Assembly (NCBI GenBank): GCA_910587765.1
Contig: CAJUNR010000006.1
Span: forward strand, 1 to 64,000
DNA from: an uncultured Lachnospiraceae bacterium
GTDB lineage: Bacteria > Bacillota > Clostridia > Lachnospirales > Lachnospiraceae
Length of the DNA stretch: 64,000 nt
Direction: 5' to 3'
A program made the position numbers and the translations under genes. This document shows, one piece after another, positions 17,716 to 26,731 of this stretch. Within the stretch, counting starts at the first letter, position 1. Each line of letters starts with the position of its first letter. Below the pieces are notes generated by a model. The model was not told where the DNA came from and searched no databases. It saw only the letters and a list, made by a program, of their open reading frames with translations.

Positions 17716-18612
17716 ATGGGTAAAAAATCAAATATTACACACCAATGTTTAAAAGAACTGAATAAGCAGAAAAAGTTTGGCGAATCCAAATTTGAAGCAA
17801 AACAGGCCGCAAGAAAAGCTGGCGAAAACTCTGCAACTGTAAGAGGCATCTACAGCACTGTTACATTTTATTCTTATGTAAGAGTATGTAAACAATTCAT
17901 AGCTGAGACGATTGCAAGCCACAAGGAAGTCAAAACCTTTAAGGACTGCAAAAAGTATGTGCCTGAATTTCTTCAGGATAAAGAAGATAAAGGTCTTTCT
18001 GCTTGGACTTTGGCTCAATATGGTTCCGCTCTTGCTTCTGCCTATAACTGCAGGAAGAATGACTTTGGCTATGATTATCCTGTCCGTCACAGAGCAGATA
18101 TAAAGCGATGCCGAGGTGTATCTTCTTCCGATTACCGCCATCCAGAAGAAAGATGGGATACCGCTAAAATAGTTCTTAAAGCCACAGGATGCCGCAGAAC
18201 GGAAGCTCTTAGGCTCCGTAAGGAAGATTTCAGAGAAGCTCCTGACGGCAATTTAGAGGTCTTTAAGCGTGGCAAGGGCGGCATTGAGCGTTGGTGTTTA
18301 GTAAATCCAAAATACGTTGAGGAACTAAGAGAATATTTAAAAACTGCTGAAACACATCCTGTAAGCGGAGAAAACAGGCTGTTTCTAAAAGCACAGTTGC
18401 CGAGTGGCTCAATTCACGATATGAGAGCTGATTATGCCAGGGACTTATATCAGTATTTTGAGGATCGTGGCGATGTTGCTACTGGCAAAATATATCACTG
18501 TAAAGGGGATATGCTTGGGAGATCTTTTGATAAAGGCATACTTTCCGCAGTGAGCTATAACTTACAGCACTCCAGGGATAACGTGGTAGTAAATCACTAT
18601 CTTTGGAAGTAG
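17716..18612 (+). CDS. Tyrosine recombinase/integrase, stand-alone
   Basis: A 298-residue tyrosine recombinase-like protein. The N-terminal SAM-like DNA-binding half is about 45-130. The catalytic half shows the first Arg in A-T-G-C-R-R-T-E-A, an H-D-M-R box (H-x-x-R), and a C-terminal H-S-R-D-N...N-H-Y-L in which Tyr is the candidate nucleophile. The ribosome site TGGAGG lies just before ATG. It differs from the three recombinases at 23-28 kb and resembles integrase-like proteins common in clostridial mobile elements. It may serve a different att site, recombine within the island, or be an idle remnant. All catalytic residues appear present, though the Lys is not assigned. Confidence 0.8.
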   Translation: MGKKSNITHQCLKELNKQKKFGESKFEAKQAARKAGENSATVRGIYSTVTFYSYVRVCKQFIAETIASHKEVKTFKDCKKYVPEFLQDKEDKGLSAWTLAQYGSALASAYNCRKNDFGYDYPVRHRADIKRCRGVSSSDYRHPEERWDTAKIVLKATGCRRTEALRLRKEDFREAPDGNLEVFKRGKGGIERWCLVNPKYVEELREYLKTAETHPVSGENRLFLKAQLPSGSIHDMRADYARDLYQYFEDRGDVATGKIYHCKGDMLGRSFDKGILSAVSYNLQHSRDNVVVNHYLWK

Positions 18613-18659
18613 GTAAAGAAAAGAATTAATAAAAAGTATAGATTAAGGAGAATAAAAAA

Positions 18660-19001
18660 ATGATTCAAGTAGATAAAAAAACGCTCAGCCAGCTCCAAAT
18701 CGCAATGAAGCTTGACGAGTACAAGTACGAAAAAAGTAACCAACAATATTTTGAGAGTATGCCCACCATTGGCTTATTCGATTCTCAGATTATATTCATC
18801 AATAATTACATTGAAATATTAGAGAAAAAGAATGACGAAAAAGCCAAAGAGTTTGCAGAAATGTATGCAGACATCAAAAGGGAAAATGACCGCTATCAGG
18901 AACTTCTTAAAGGCGGATCCAAAAGCTCTCTTATTAAAAAGTATGCCCGTATGACTGGATACCTTATCCGCCAGATGGATAAATACAATACCCAATATTA
19001 A
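18660..19001 (+). CDS. Small helical island protein, unknown
   Basis: A 113-residue soluble protein predicted largely helical, with a Lys/Glu-rich central coil (IEILEKKNDEKAKEFAEMYADIKRENDRY). A good AAGGAG site precedes ATG. It is 18 bases before the next gene's start and therefore in the same operon as the DUF5688-like protein. I do not recognise a family. Confidence 0.7.
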   Translation: MIQVDKKTLSQLQIAMKLDEYKYEKSNQQYFESMPTIGLFDSQIIFINNYIEILEKKNDEKAKEFAEMYADIKRENDRYQELLKGGSKSSLIKKYARMTGYLIRQMDKYNTQY

Positions 19002-19019
19002 TTTATGGAGGACAAAGAT

Positions 19020-19919
19020 ATGTATGAAAAAATGAAGAAAGAATTATTAGAAGCATTAAAAGACATGCTTGCAGACAGCTTTAAAGTTAAGACTTATACA
19101 GTCTTTAAAAACGGCAAAGAGGCAGAAGCATTCCTTATCACAGAAGAAGATTCAGCAGTCAGCCCTACATTCTATTATAAGAACTATCTGGATGATTATA
19201 TGAAAGGTGTTTCTGTAGAGGATTTGGCAAAAGAAATTGTCGCAGCTTACTTTTTTGCATCACAACAGTATAGCTTTAATGCCACTGATTTCAGAGACTT
19301 TAACGCTCAAAAAAACAGGATTGTTTACAAAGTTGTAAATGCAAAAGAATATGCCGATCAGCTTCCAAATATTCCCCATGTTGAGTTCTTTGATTTGGCG
19401 ATTATCTTCTATTGCATCATTAACATAAGCAAAGAAGAAAGTATAAGCTATGTTATTACAAATAGCTTGCTGGAAATATGGGGAATTTCAAAGGAAGAAC
19501 TTTATGAGATTGCCCATCAGAATTTCCCAAAGGTACTGCCTTTACAGATTTCCCCGATAACGGAAACAATTTATGAAGGCTTTAAGGACAGAGGGCTTAT
19601 GGAAGAAACTATTGAAACCCTTCCAGATGACTTTATATATGTAGTGACAAATAAATATCAAAAATTTGGTTTTGCAAATATCTTCTATCCCAGGCTGCTT
19701 GAAACCTTTGCAAAAAGATTTGGTTCTTTCTACATCATCCCCTCATCTACAGAAGAAGCATTGCTTTTTCCAACTTCAACAAATATGGGAGTGGATGAAA
19801 TCAAATATATGGTAAGGACGATTAATGGAGACAAAAATATTATCCAGCCAGATATATTCCTTAGTAACAGCATTTACCATTATGACGCTGAAACTGGAAA
19901 GATTGACGCATATCTTTAA
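19020..19919 (+). CDS. DUF5688-like island protein
   Basis: A 299-residue soluble protein resembling the DUF5688 proteins that occur widely in Lachnospiraceae mobile elements. No function is known to me. No signal peptide or membrane helices are seen. The start is set at ATG 19020 because GGAGG lies eight bases upstream; an ATG five codons earlier (19005) is itself part of that ribosome site region. It sits between a small helical protein and the DUF262 gene. Confidence 0.75.
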   Translation: MYEKMKKELLEALKDMLADSFKVKTYTVFKNGKEAEAFLITEEDSAVSPTFYYKNYLDDYMKGVSVEDLAKEIVAAYFFASQQYSFNATDFRDFNAQKNRIVYKVVNAKEYADQLPNIPHVEFFDLAIIFYCIINISKEESISYVITNSLLEIWGISKEELYEIAHQNFPKVLPLQISPITETIYEGFKDRGLMEETIETLPDDFIYVVTNKYQKFGFANIFYPRLLETFAKRFGSFYIIPSSTEEALLFPTSTNMGVDEIKYMVRTINGDKNIIQPDIFLSNSIYHYDAETGKIDAYL

Positions 19920-19985
19920 GCCAAATGATTTAACAAAAAACTGAATATAGAAAAAATACCCTAACAGAGAAAAGGAGAAAAAACT

Positions 19986-21308
19986 ATGATTAAAACAACA
20001 TTGAATTGGACAATTAAGAACTTGAAATCAATGCACGACAGTAAGGAAACATTGAATTTTGATCACCCTATCCAGAGGCAGTCGGCACAGTGGACTAACC
20101 TTCAGCAGAGCTTACTTGTACATAGTATTTTGGCAAATTATCCTGTTCCTGCGGTTTATGTTGAAAAGACAGATTCTGCCGAAACAGACGATAAAGGAAA
20201 AGCAATCTATAAGTATTCTGTACTTGACGGTAAGCAGAGAATGACAACTGTTTTCTCATTCATCAACGGCGAGTATGCCTTAAATGAAGAAACGCCTGCC
20301 GCTGAAATCGAAGGCGAAACCTATACACTTGCTGGCAGAACCTTTGAGGAACTGGACGAGGATGTTAGGCAGGAATTATTACGCTTTAAGTTTTCCATCT
20401 TTGCGTTTGAGGATGCAACGGATGACGAGATCGAAGAAATTTTCTTCCGTCTGAATAATTCGACACCACTTAGCAAACCGCAGAAGGCAAGACCTCTTAT
20501 GGGTACTGAAAATGCAAGGTTTATCAATTCCATTCTGACTGGCAGCTTTTTCACAGAAAAATGTAATTTCAGTAAGCTCCAGCTCAGGAAGTCCGATGAC
20601 ATGTGTACCCTTTTACAGAGTATGATGCTTTTGGATCATAAGTACAATAATTACGAATACGCTTCCATTTCCGCTGATGAGGTCATGAAGTATAGCGCTG
20701 CTATCAAAGGCAATTATTCCGAAGAACAGAAAGACCTGCTCCTTGAGATCATTGATTATCTGGACGATGCTTTTGACGAAAAAGAAAAGCTCTTAAAGAA
20801 AATTAATGTTCCGATGGTTGTGATTATGGCTGATATTGCTATAAAGGAAGAGATTGAACCTGACGAATTTCACGATTGGTTCTTATACTTCTTTGTAAGC
20901 AATAAGGAATACAGCCAGTATTGCTCCAGCGGCTCGATCAAAAAGGAAAAAGTTTTTGGAAGGCTTACCACTATGGAGGCACACTTCACTAAGCACTTCA
21001 AACTGGATGCTCCTGCCGAGGCAGAAGCTCTTGAAAGTGACGAAGAAATACCTGAGACAGATTCCACTGGCACCTCCGATCTGGAAGAAAATGAAATCTC
21101 TACAGAGGAAACCGCCAAATCTGAGGATAATGAAACCTCTGCCGAAGAAACTTTTGAATCTGAGGATAGCGAAATCTCTACCGAAGAAAACGAATCAGAA
21201 GAAACCGCACAGGAAGAAGCGGATTCTTTTATGAATCCTCCTGTAGATGCTGAAACAGAAGAAGCTCCTTTGCACGAAGGATTGTATCTGGTGGAACAGG
21301 GCGCATAA
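19986..21308 (+). CDS. DUF262 (GmrSD N-terminal/ParB-like) protein with acidic repeat tail
   Basis: A 440-residue protein. Residues 1-130 form a DUF262 ParB/Srx-type nuclease domain with signature D-G-K-Q-R in YSVLDGKQRMTTVFSF. A helical middle region follows (about 130-345). The C-terminal 90 residues are an acidic low-complexity tail with imperfect repeats such as EISTEETAKSEDNETSAEET. In GmrSD type IV restriction enzymes DUF262 pairs with a DUF1524 HNH nuclease; none is seen here. The protein could be a lone DNA-processing or defence factor. A ribosome site GGAG lies upstream and a terminator follows at 21339. Confidence 0.85.
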   Translation: MIKTTLNWTIKNLKSMHDSKETLNFDHPIQRQSAQWTNLQQSLLVHSILANYPVPAVYVEKTDSAETDDKGKAIYKYSVLDGKQRMTTVFSFINGEYALNEETPAAEIEGETYTLAGRTFEELDEDVRQELLRFKFSIFAFEDATDDEIEEIFFRLNNSTPLSKPQKARPLMGTENARFINSILTGSFFTEKCNFSKLQLRKSDDMCTLLQSMMLLDHKYNNYEYASISADEVMKYSAAIKGNYSEEQKDLLLEIIDYLDDAFDEKEKLLKKINVPMVVIMADIAIKEEIEPDEFHDWFLYFFVSNKEYSQYCSSGSIKKEKVFGRLTTMEAHFTKHFKLDAPAEAEALESDEEIPETDSTGTSDLEENEISTEETAKSEDNETSAEETFESEDSEISTEENESEETAQEEADSFMNPPVDAETEEAPLHEGLYLVEQGA

Positions 21309-21338
21309 AGCTGTACGAAAAATCCAACGAGTTGTTTA

Positions 21339-21369
21339 GGGGTATTATCACTTTGATAGTACCCCTTTT
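21339..21369 (+). terminator. Intrinsic terminator after the DUF262 gene
   Basis: A 12-base stem GGGGTATTATCA / TGATAGTACCCC (one G-T pair) with a three-base loop, followed by TTTTATT. Confidence 0.9.
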
Positions 21370-21393
21370 ATTCTAAAAAAGGAGATAACCACT

Positions 21394-21549
21394 ATGAAGC
21401 ATAAAGTTTTTAAGGCATCACAAAACGCATATATAGAGGTGCTTGAAACAGAAACTGAAGAAGAAGCCAGAGAGTTTTGCGAATCTCATAATTGGGAATT
21501 AAAAGACGAAAATGAATTTGTCTGGGAGCTGTATTATGAAAAGGCATAA
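21394..21549 (+). CDS. 51-residue acidic protein
   Basis: A 51-codon gene with AAAGGAG ten bases before ATG 21394. The product begins MKHKVFKASQNAYIEVLE, then E/T-rich residues, and ends WELYYEKA. The profile (short strand, acidic helix, Trp-rich end) resembles small proteins of phages and conjugative elements. Function unknown. The strong ribosome site and location between a terminator and the next gene support it being real. Confidence 0.65.
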   Translation: MKHKVFKASQNAYIEVLETETEEEAREFCESHNWELKDENEFVWELYYEKA

Positions 21550-21594
21550 CTCTTAGCTAATAATTTCAAGAAAGATAAGAGATACGTAACTAAT

Positions 21595-21789
21595 ATGGAT
21601 ATAAGATTATCAGGAACACAAAAAGAAATAGATAAACTAATTGCAGATTTTGAAAATTACTATGACGTTGTAAGCGTAAGCGCTCCTTACGCCAACACAC
21701 GAAAGCAAGTAAAGTCAAAAGAAGTCAGAGTTTATGTAAAAATGAATATGACCTACATTGACGAAAATGGAAGTCTGCAAAAGATTTAA
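21595..21789 (+). CDS. DUF3970-like small protein
   Basis: A 64-residue protein. The N-terminal part (MDIRLSGTQKEIDKLI, then YDVVSVSAPYAN and VRVYVKM) matches the pattern of DUF3970-type proteins, which form a small ferredoxin-like fold and occur on clostridial mobile elements. No function is known. The ribosome site is weak. It lies 19 bases before the next start, so it belongs to the same transcript. Confidence 0.7.
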   Translation: MDIRLSGTQKEIDKLIADFENYYDVVSVSAPYANTRKQVKSKEVRVYVKMNMTYIDENGSLQKI

Positions 21790-21808
21790 GAAAGAAAGGA
21801 CGAGGAAA

Positions 21809-22237
21809 ATGATGGATTTAAAAAATACAGATGTAAAAGAAATAGCAAGATACTTTTCTGGCGAAGTGAATAACTTTCTATTCAAGCCACAGCTTATTGC
21901 AACGGAGCAGAAAAATTCCAAAGACATGCAAGACTTAGATTTTTGCTGGATTAAGATTTTAACAAGCAATGAATACAGAACTGACTTACGAAATGAGCAG
22001 TCGGCAAAAGTTGGACGCTTACTGGCTACAGTTCCTTTTATCAGAAAAAGACTGGAATCTGTAGATAACAGCAAAATGATGAAAGTGGCTGAAATTATGT
22101 CTTGTGACCATAGGACACTGCAGCAAACCTTTTCTAGTCTTATCTTCTATCACCTGCAGCTTATCTCTAGTGAAGAAGATACTGCCGAATTATCGCAGGT
22201 ACTTGGCGATAGATTTTATATGTTGCCACTTATCTAA
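21809..22237 (+). CDS. Helical island protein, unknown
   Basis: A 142-residue soluble protein, mainly helical, with no recognisable motif. Start ATG 21809 is preferred because GAAAGGACGAGG precedes it; a longer in-frame start at 21758 would overlap the upstream gene. It ends 15 bases before the RadC-like gene. Confidence 0.65.
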   Translation: MMDLKNTDVKEIARYFSGEVNNFLFKPQLIATEQKNSKDMQDLDFCWIKILTSNEYRTDLRNEQSAKVGRLLATVPFIRKRLESVDNSKMMKVAEIMSCDHRTLQQTFSSLIFYHLQLISSEEDTAELSQVLGDRFYMLPLI

Positions 22238-22252
22238 GCATAAGGAGAATAT

Positions 22253-22732
22253 ATGAGGATTACAAGCTATAATGTAAAGATTAACAGAGAAACCAAGCGT
22301 AGCGAGCTTATAAAGGAAAAAGCTGTAAATTACTCTGCATATAAAAAATTGCAATGTGCCGAGCATATAGTAAACGCTCTTAATGACCTGCTAGATTTAC
22401 AGAACATGGCAGAAGAATATATGTATCTTCTTACTTTAAATACAAAAGGTGATATAACAGGGATATTTGAAATATCTCATGGCACTGTATCAAATTGCTT
22501 AGTTTCTCCACGAGAGATTTTTAGCAGAGCTTTGATGATTGGTGCTACTGGAATCATTCTTGTACATAATCATCCGTCAGGCTATCCTGAACCTTCTTCT
22601 GATGATATAGCTATCACAAAATGCATAAAGCAAGCAGGAGAACTGATAGGAATAGAATTATTAGACCATATCATTATTGGTGATAAATGCTTTATCAGCT
22701 TTCACAGGGAAAAACTTTTATCAAATTGTTAA
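22253..22732 (+). CDS. radC: RadC-like JAB/MPN domain protein
   Basis: A 159-residue RadC family protein carrying the JAB (JAMM) metal site H-N-H-P-S-G followed ten residues later by D (SSDDIAI). The helix-hairpin-helix part of full-length RadC is missing, as is usual for copies on plasmids and islands. Despite the name, a repair role has not held up for the family; mobile-element copies are often near integration and restriction genes. AAGGAGAATAT precedes ATG. It is intact, so it is not the insertion target here, even though Tn554 proper inserts into a radC gene. Confidence 0.88.
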   Translation: MRITSYNVKINRETKRSELIKEKAVNYSAYKKLQCAEHIVNALNDLLDLQNMAEEYMYLLTLNTKGDITGIFEISHGTVSNCLVSPREIFSRALMIGATGIILVHNHPSGYPEPSSDDIAITKCIKQAGELIGIELLDHIIIGDKCFISFHREKLLSNC

Positions 22733-22745
22733 GGAGAATATGAAT

Positions 22746-23030
22746 ATGAGCAAATTATATGTATCAGTAGAAGTTATAGAAGATGTAAAAGCATATTTTA
22801 AGGAACATCTCCCCAAGTATGCTGTTCTGAAAGTTAGAAGAAAATCGTATCATCCAGACGATTCCTATCTTTATATGGTATCGGCAAAAAAGGATGATGG
22901 TACATATGCAGTTTGGACTGGTTGGAACGAAACTACAAAGAGCCTTAACTACGGGCATTATGACTTGACCAGTGAAGAGGATTGCGAAAAAGTAATGAAT
23001 GAATTTTACTATAGCAAAGATTCAAACTGA
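22746..23030 (+). CDS. Small island protein, unknown
   Basis: A 94-residue protein starting MSKLYVSVEVIEDVKAYFKE. AAGGAG lies nine bases before ATG 22746; another ATG two codons earlier is too close to that site. It has mixed alpha/beta character and is rich in Tyr and Lys, with no motif that I recognise. It is the last gene of the plus-strand run and ends at a bidirectional terminator. Confidence 0.7.
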   Translation: MSKLYVSVEVIEDVKAYFKEHLPKYAVLKVRRKSYHPDDSYLYMVSAKKDDGTYAVWTGWNETTKSLNYGHYDLTSEEDCEKVMNEFYYSKDSN

Positions 23031-23037
23031 TGTATAC

Positions 23038-23078
23038 AAAATGGGATAGAGCTTAGTTCTCTATCTCTATCCCATTTT
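23038..23078. terminator. Bidirectional terminator between convergent genes
   Basis: A 14-base stem AAAATGGGATAGAG / CTCTATCCCATTTT with flanking A and T runs. Its right arm overlaps the last codons of the minus-strand gene at 23053. Confidence 0.85.
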
Positions 23079-23487
23079 CCAAAGCAAAAATCTTTGTCTG
23101 AAGTTTCATATATTGAGTATTTAATCTATGATTTTCCTCTATAAGCTCATCCATCACTGGCTCCATGCCTTGGAGTGATGGCATATCTGCAAGAAAACGG
23201 AACTTCTTCATTCTCTCTTTGGCATCTTTTTCAGATTCCCCTTTATAACTATCCAGCCTATGCTGGCAATACTCTTTGTAATACTCAATAAGTGTTCTAA
23301 TCTCGTTGTCGTTATAAAGCGTTTGTCTGGCTATGCCTGTCATCTGTGAAATATTGTAAATGTCAATCGGATAACGACGTTCCAATGAATCGCAGATTGC
23401 CCTCCGCACCCTGTAATTAAGGCTTGCAGAGCTTTCTTTGCTTATATCTACCAGCTTTGTAGCATATGGAGATTTTTTAACTTTCAT
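23053..23487 (-). CDS. TnpC-like protein (HTH plus coiled coil), divergent from the recombinase trio
   Basis: A 144-residue protein. A helix-turn-helix (about 42-65; ISQMTGIARQTLYNDNEIRTLI) is followed by a long coiled coil (about 105-140; IEENHRLNTQYMKLQTKIFALE). The design is the same as Tn554 TnpC and DUF6262-like proteins, and the same as the gene at 28540, although direct sequence similarity is low. It is transcribed away from the trio, sharing a 190-base gap. It may be a second accessory or orientation factor, or a repressor of the divergent operon. Confidence 0.68.
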   Translation of the reverse strand: MKVKKSPYATKLVDISKESSASLNYRVRRAICDSLERRYPIDIYNISQMTGIARQTLYNDNEIRTLIEYYKEYCQHRLDSYKGESEKDAKERMKKFRFLADMPSLQGMEPVMDELIEENHRLNTQYMKLQTKIFALENGIEIEN

Positions 23488-23703
23488 CGAAAAACACCCC
23501 TTTAAATGTTTAATGTAATTTACACATATATTGTATGTATGTTGTATTTATCATACCATAAAAGCCATTTAGAGGCAATAAAACCATTCACGATTCCAAC
23601 GCCATACTACAGATTTATGAAAATAAAATCTTCTGTTACGATTTTTATATAAAGATTAGCGCTATTCTTTTGCACCTTGAAAATTAAGAAAGGAGGAACC
23701 AGC

Positions 23704-24894
23704 ATGGAAGTCAAAAGTGTAAAAAAGGCTGTCGGCACTATCTATTTTCTAGTTGACGATAACAATAGACCTATCATGCCAGTCTACCGCTTCATGCTCC
23801 ATATGCTCAGTAATGGCTTTAGCAGTAATACCAGCAAAACATATGCGCAGCATTTAAAGCTCTATTATGAATGGCTTTCCCTTGTAGGACTTGATTATCA
23901 CACAGCAGTCGGTGTCGGGCAGAACAAAAAATCAGTGGTTTTGTCAAACCTGTCAACATTTAAGTTCTGGCTCAAATATCCAGACTATAATGAAAAGCTC
24001 ACTCCCATTAACGGATATGTAGCCAAAAGACAAGCTATCACTGTAAACCAGATCATGAATGCTGTCCTGTCCTTCTACGATTTTTTAGAGTTCGATGAAG
24101 GAATAGACACGCTACATCTTTATAAAGAAACACGAAGCAATTCTCAATTTGGCTCTTTCCTATCAGAAATGATTTTGAAGAAGGAAAAGAAACTTACCTC
24201 TATTTTGAAGGAGAAAGTTCCCAAAAAGAGAATTGAATATGTCACCAGAAGTCAATATGAGCTTCTCTACAAAAAAGCAACAAACCAGCGCAACAGGATA
24301 ATTATTGGATTGATGTTTGAAGGAGGTCTTAGAGTCTCCGAAGTGATTGGACTAAACATTTCAGATCTCAGAGATATTGGCAACAACAAAATCTATATCT
24401 CAAAAAGGAACGATCCGAATAATCCTGATTCTGCTGTGAAATATGATTCAGAAGGCACTGTATTTGTGTCAGATACTCTTGCTAGGGAAATTAATAACTA
24501 CCTGATTGAAACTTTATCAGATATTGATACAGATTACGTCATTATCAATCTATACTCAGACACGAATAAATATAAACCCATGAGACGTGACACCATTGAA
24601 GATATGGTTTCTAAACTTGGTAAGAAAGTAGGTATCGAAGGACTTCACCCTCATATGCTCAGGCATGGCTTGGCGGTAGACATGCTTCAAAAAGGCTCTG
24701 ATATGGTGGAAATCAAAGACACCCTACGACACAAAAATGTCAATACCACCGCTTCTATCTATGCAAAAGCAGATACACCTACAAGACAGGCTGCTATGAA
24801 AACATATTACGATAAAGCAAATAAAGAATTTCACCCTGATGGTATGAGTACCGATGAACTCGTAGACTTTTTATTACAAGATATGGAGGATTAA
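23704..24894 (+). CDS. tnpA: Tyrosine recombinase, TnpA-like (first of trio)
   Basis: A 396-residue tyrosine recombinase resembling Tn554 TnpA. The N-terminal core-binding domain covers about 15-150. The catalytic residues are visible as R in G-G-L-R-V-S-E-V, H-M-L-R-H, then R-H-K-N and Y in A-S-I-Y-A-K. The start at 23704 is chosen for AAAGGAGG upstream; an in-frame ATG nine codons earlier lacks a site. The next gene begins four bases after its stop. With the two following genes it forms the integration module at the right end of the island. Confidence 0.9.
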   Translation: MEVKSVKKAVGTIYFLVDDNNRPIMPVYRFMLHMLSNGFSSNTSKTYAQHLKLYYEWLSLVGLDYHTAVGVGQNKKSVVLSNLSTFKFWLKYPDYNEKLTPINGYVAKRQAITVNQIMNAVLSFYDFLEFDEGIDTLHLYKETRSNSQFGSFLSEMILKKEKKLTSILKEKVPKKRIEYVTRSQYELLYKKATNQRNRIIIGLMFEGGLRVSEVIGLNISDLRDIGNNKIYISKRNDPNNPDSAVKYDSEGTVFVSDTLAREINNYLIETLSDIDTDYVIINLYSDTNKYKPMRRDTIEDMVSKLGKKVGIEGLHPHMLRHGLAVDMLQKGSDMVEIKDTLRHKNVNTTASIYAKADTPTRQAAMKTYYDKANKEFHPDGMSTDELVDFLLQDMED

Positions 24895-24898
24895 TACT

Positions 24899-26731
24899 AT
24901 GGCGAAGATTATAGAATTGAAAAGAAAACCCAGTAAGCTGCATAGCGCAGATGCAACTAAAAAAAGTATAACTTGTATAACACCATTAGAAAGCAGAGTA
25001 ATGGAATTATTAAGCGATGATATTGTTGAACTGAAATCAATCCCCTTTGAAGATGTAAGCAAACGCTTTTATAAAGTAGTGATTGATTTTACTTCAATTA
25101 AAAATGATACCTCAAGACAACAATTTAGAGATTTACTTTTTTCCATCTTCTGTCGTGAAGTCCCTTACAAAAGGGCTTCTGACAGAATATATTATGTTTT
25201 AAGGCTGGCAAAATTTATGTCAGACCTGAATGGTATTACGGAGATTCCTGACAAAGAGCTAAAGGAACTTTTTGACAGGTATTGTAATGAAAATCATTAT
25301 TACAAAGATTGTAAAAAAATCATTATCACCTGTAAAAATACCTTGCTTGAAATGTACGATACAAGAAAAGGGTTCGAGCGAGATACTTGGGATAAAAGTA
25401 TATTCCAATTGCCTGATGAACGTGTCAATAAATCTTCAAGTGAATATACATTCTATTTCAGACAGATTGAAAATGTAGAAAATAGAGAATATGCAAAACT
25501 ATATATAAAATATCTGCTCGGCAATACAGAGCAGGCTCTCTCAACAGCAATAAACTATTTTTCACACATCTGTAGATTTTGCGATTTTATATATCCACAA
25601 AGCATACTGGATGTTACAGATAAAGATTTCAGAAAATACTTGGTTTTTAAAAAGAATTTATCTGATGATGCCTATAACCATAATATTTCTCGTATATATG
25701 GCATGTATGAATACCTTGCAGTAAAGGGAATTATGAAAAATCCTATTCCTGTAAATTTAGGAATGTGCAGAAAAAATGAACGTAAAGCCTGTGATGAAAT
25801 TGTATCAGAACATGTAATATTACAGATTTTCAATCATTTACACAAAGCTCCATTTAACTATTTGCTTATGTATTTGATTAACTATTGTACAGGTATGAGG
25901 CTCTCTGACGTATGCCAACTTAGAACAGACTGCCTGTATGAAGATAGCAAAGATGGTTATTATGTTAGACCTTACAACTGCCAGAAAATGCAAAAAGCAA
26001 TTATGAATTTAATTCCTAAAGCGTTGTTTGAACTGATCCAAGAGCAAATTAAAATTATAAATGCTCTTGATTACGAGGAGGAATATCTCTTTCCATCTGA
26101 AGAAAAAAAGAATTACCCATATAATGCACTTACTTTCAGAAATAACTTCAAAAAATTATGCAATGAGTGGGGCATTAAAAATGAAGATGGCACACTTTAC
26201 AATTACACGACACACAGTTATAGGCGCACAATTTCTACTGACTTGTATCAAAATTATAATGTGCCAATCGTCACAATACAAAAAGCTGTCCTTTGGCATA
26301 AGGAGATACAAATGACACTTTCCTATGTAAAACGTCCAGAAGAGTTTAGAAAAATGAAAGCTGATAAATATTTTTCAAAAACTGGAGAAGCAGAATTAGC
26401 TGAATGGCTGAAAGAAAATCTACAAAATAATATATTACCAAATGGTGTATGTGGACTTGCTCCGAAACTTGGCACTTGTCCTGCTGTAGATGCTTGTCTT
26501 TCATGTCCACACTTTATGACATCAAGGAAATTCCTGCAAATTCACAAGGATCAGCTTGCAACAATTAAGTCTAGGCTTGTGATATATGAAGCAAACGGCT
26601 GGACACCAAACATTGAAACAGCCAAAAGACAAATAAGAGAACTTGAAAACATCATTCAAATACTAGAGGAAAAGGAGGGTGATAATGCCAGCGAAACAAT
26701 TAAAATTAATACCAGCACTACCAACCTTTGA
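24899..26731 (+). CDS. tnpB: Tyrosine recombinase, TnpB-like (second of trio)
   Basis: A 610-residue recombinase of the long TnpB type. Catalytic motifs are R in C-T-G-M-R-L-S-D-V, H-S-Y-R-R, H in L-W-H-K-E and Y in T-L-S-Y-V. After the catalytic domain comes a Cys-rich patch, VCGLAPKLGTCPAVDACLSC (about 522-541), likely to bind metal, and a helical tail. GGAGG precedes ATG. Its 3' end overlaps the next gene by 47 bases, so translation is coupled. Confidence 0.9.
   Translation: MAKIIELKRKPSKLHSADATKKSITCITPLESRVMELLSDDIVELKSIPFEDVSKRFYKVVIDFTSIKNDTSRQQFRDLLFSIFCREVPYKRASDRIYYVLRLAKFMSDLNGITEIPDKELKELFDRYCNENHYYKDCKKIIITCKNTLLEMYDTRKGFERDTWDKSIFQLPDERVNKSSSEYTFYFRQIENVENREYAKLYIKYLLGNTEQALSTAINYFSHICRFCDFIYPQSILDVTDKDFRKYLVFKKNLSDDAYNHNISRIYGMYEYLAVKGIMKNPIPVNLGMCRKNERKACDEIVSEHVILQIFNHLHKAPFNYLLMYLINYCTGMRLSDVCQLRTDCLYEDSKDGYYVRPYNCQKMQKAIMNLIPKALFELIQEQIKIINALDYEEEYLFPSEEKKNYPYNALTFRNNFKKLCNEWGIKNEDGTLYNYTTHSYRRTISTDLYQNYNVPIVTIQKAVLWHKEIQMTLSYVKRPEEFRKMKADKYFSKTGEAELAEWLKENLQNNILPNGVCGLAPKLGTCPAVDACLSCPHFMTSRKFLQIHKDQLATIKSRLVIYEANGWTPNIETAKRQIRELENIIQILEEKEGDNASETIKINTSTTNL

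Noticed and set aside
19005..19019. An upstream start for the DUF5688-like gene
   Set aside because: The ATG at 19005 overlaps the GGAGG that serves the ATG at 19020, so the later start is preferred.
23029..23034. GATGTA, the core of the Tn554 attachment site, beside the RadC-like gene
   Set aside because: A six-base match is expected by chance. The RadC-like gene is intact and the real island boundary lies in tadA, so I do not call it an att site.
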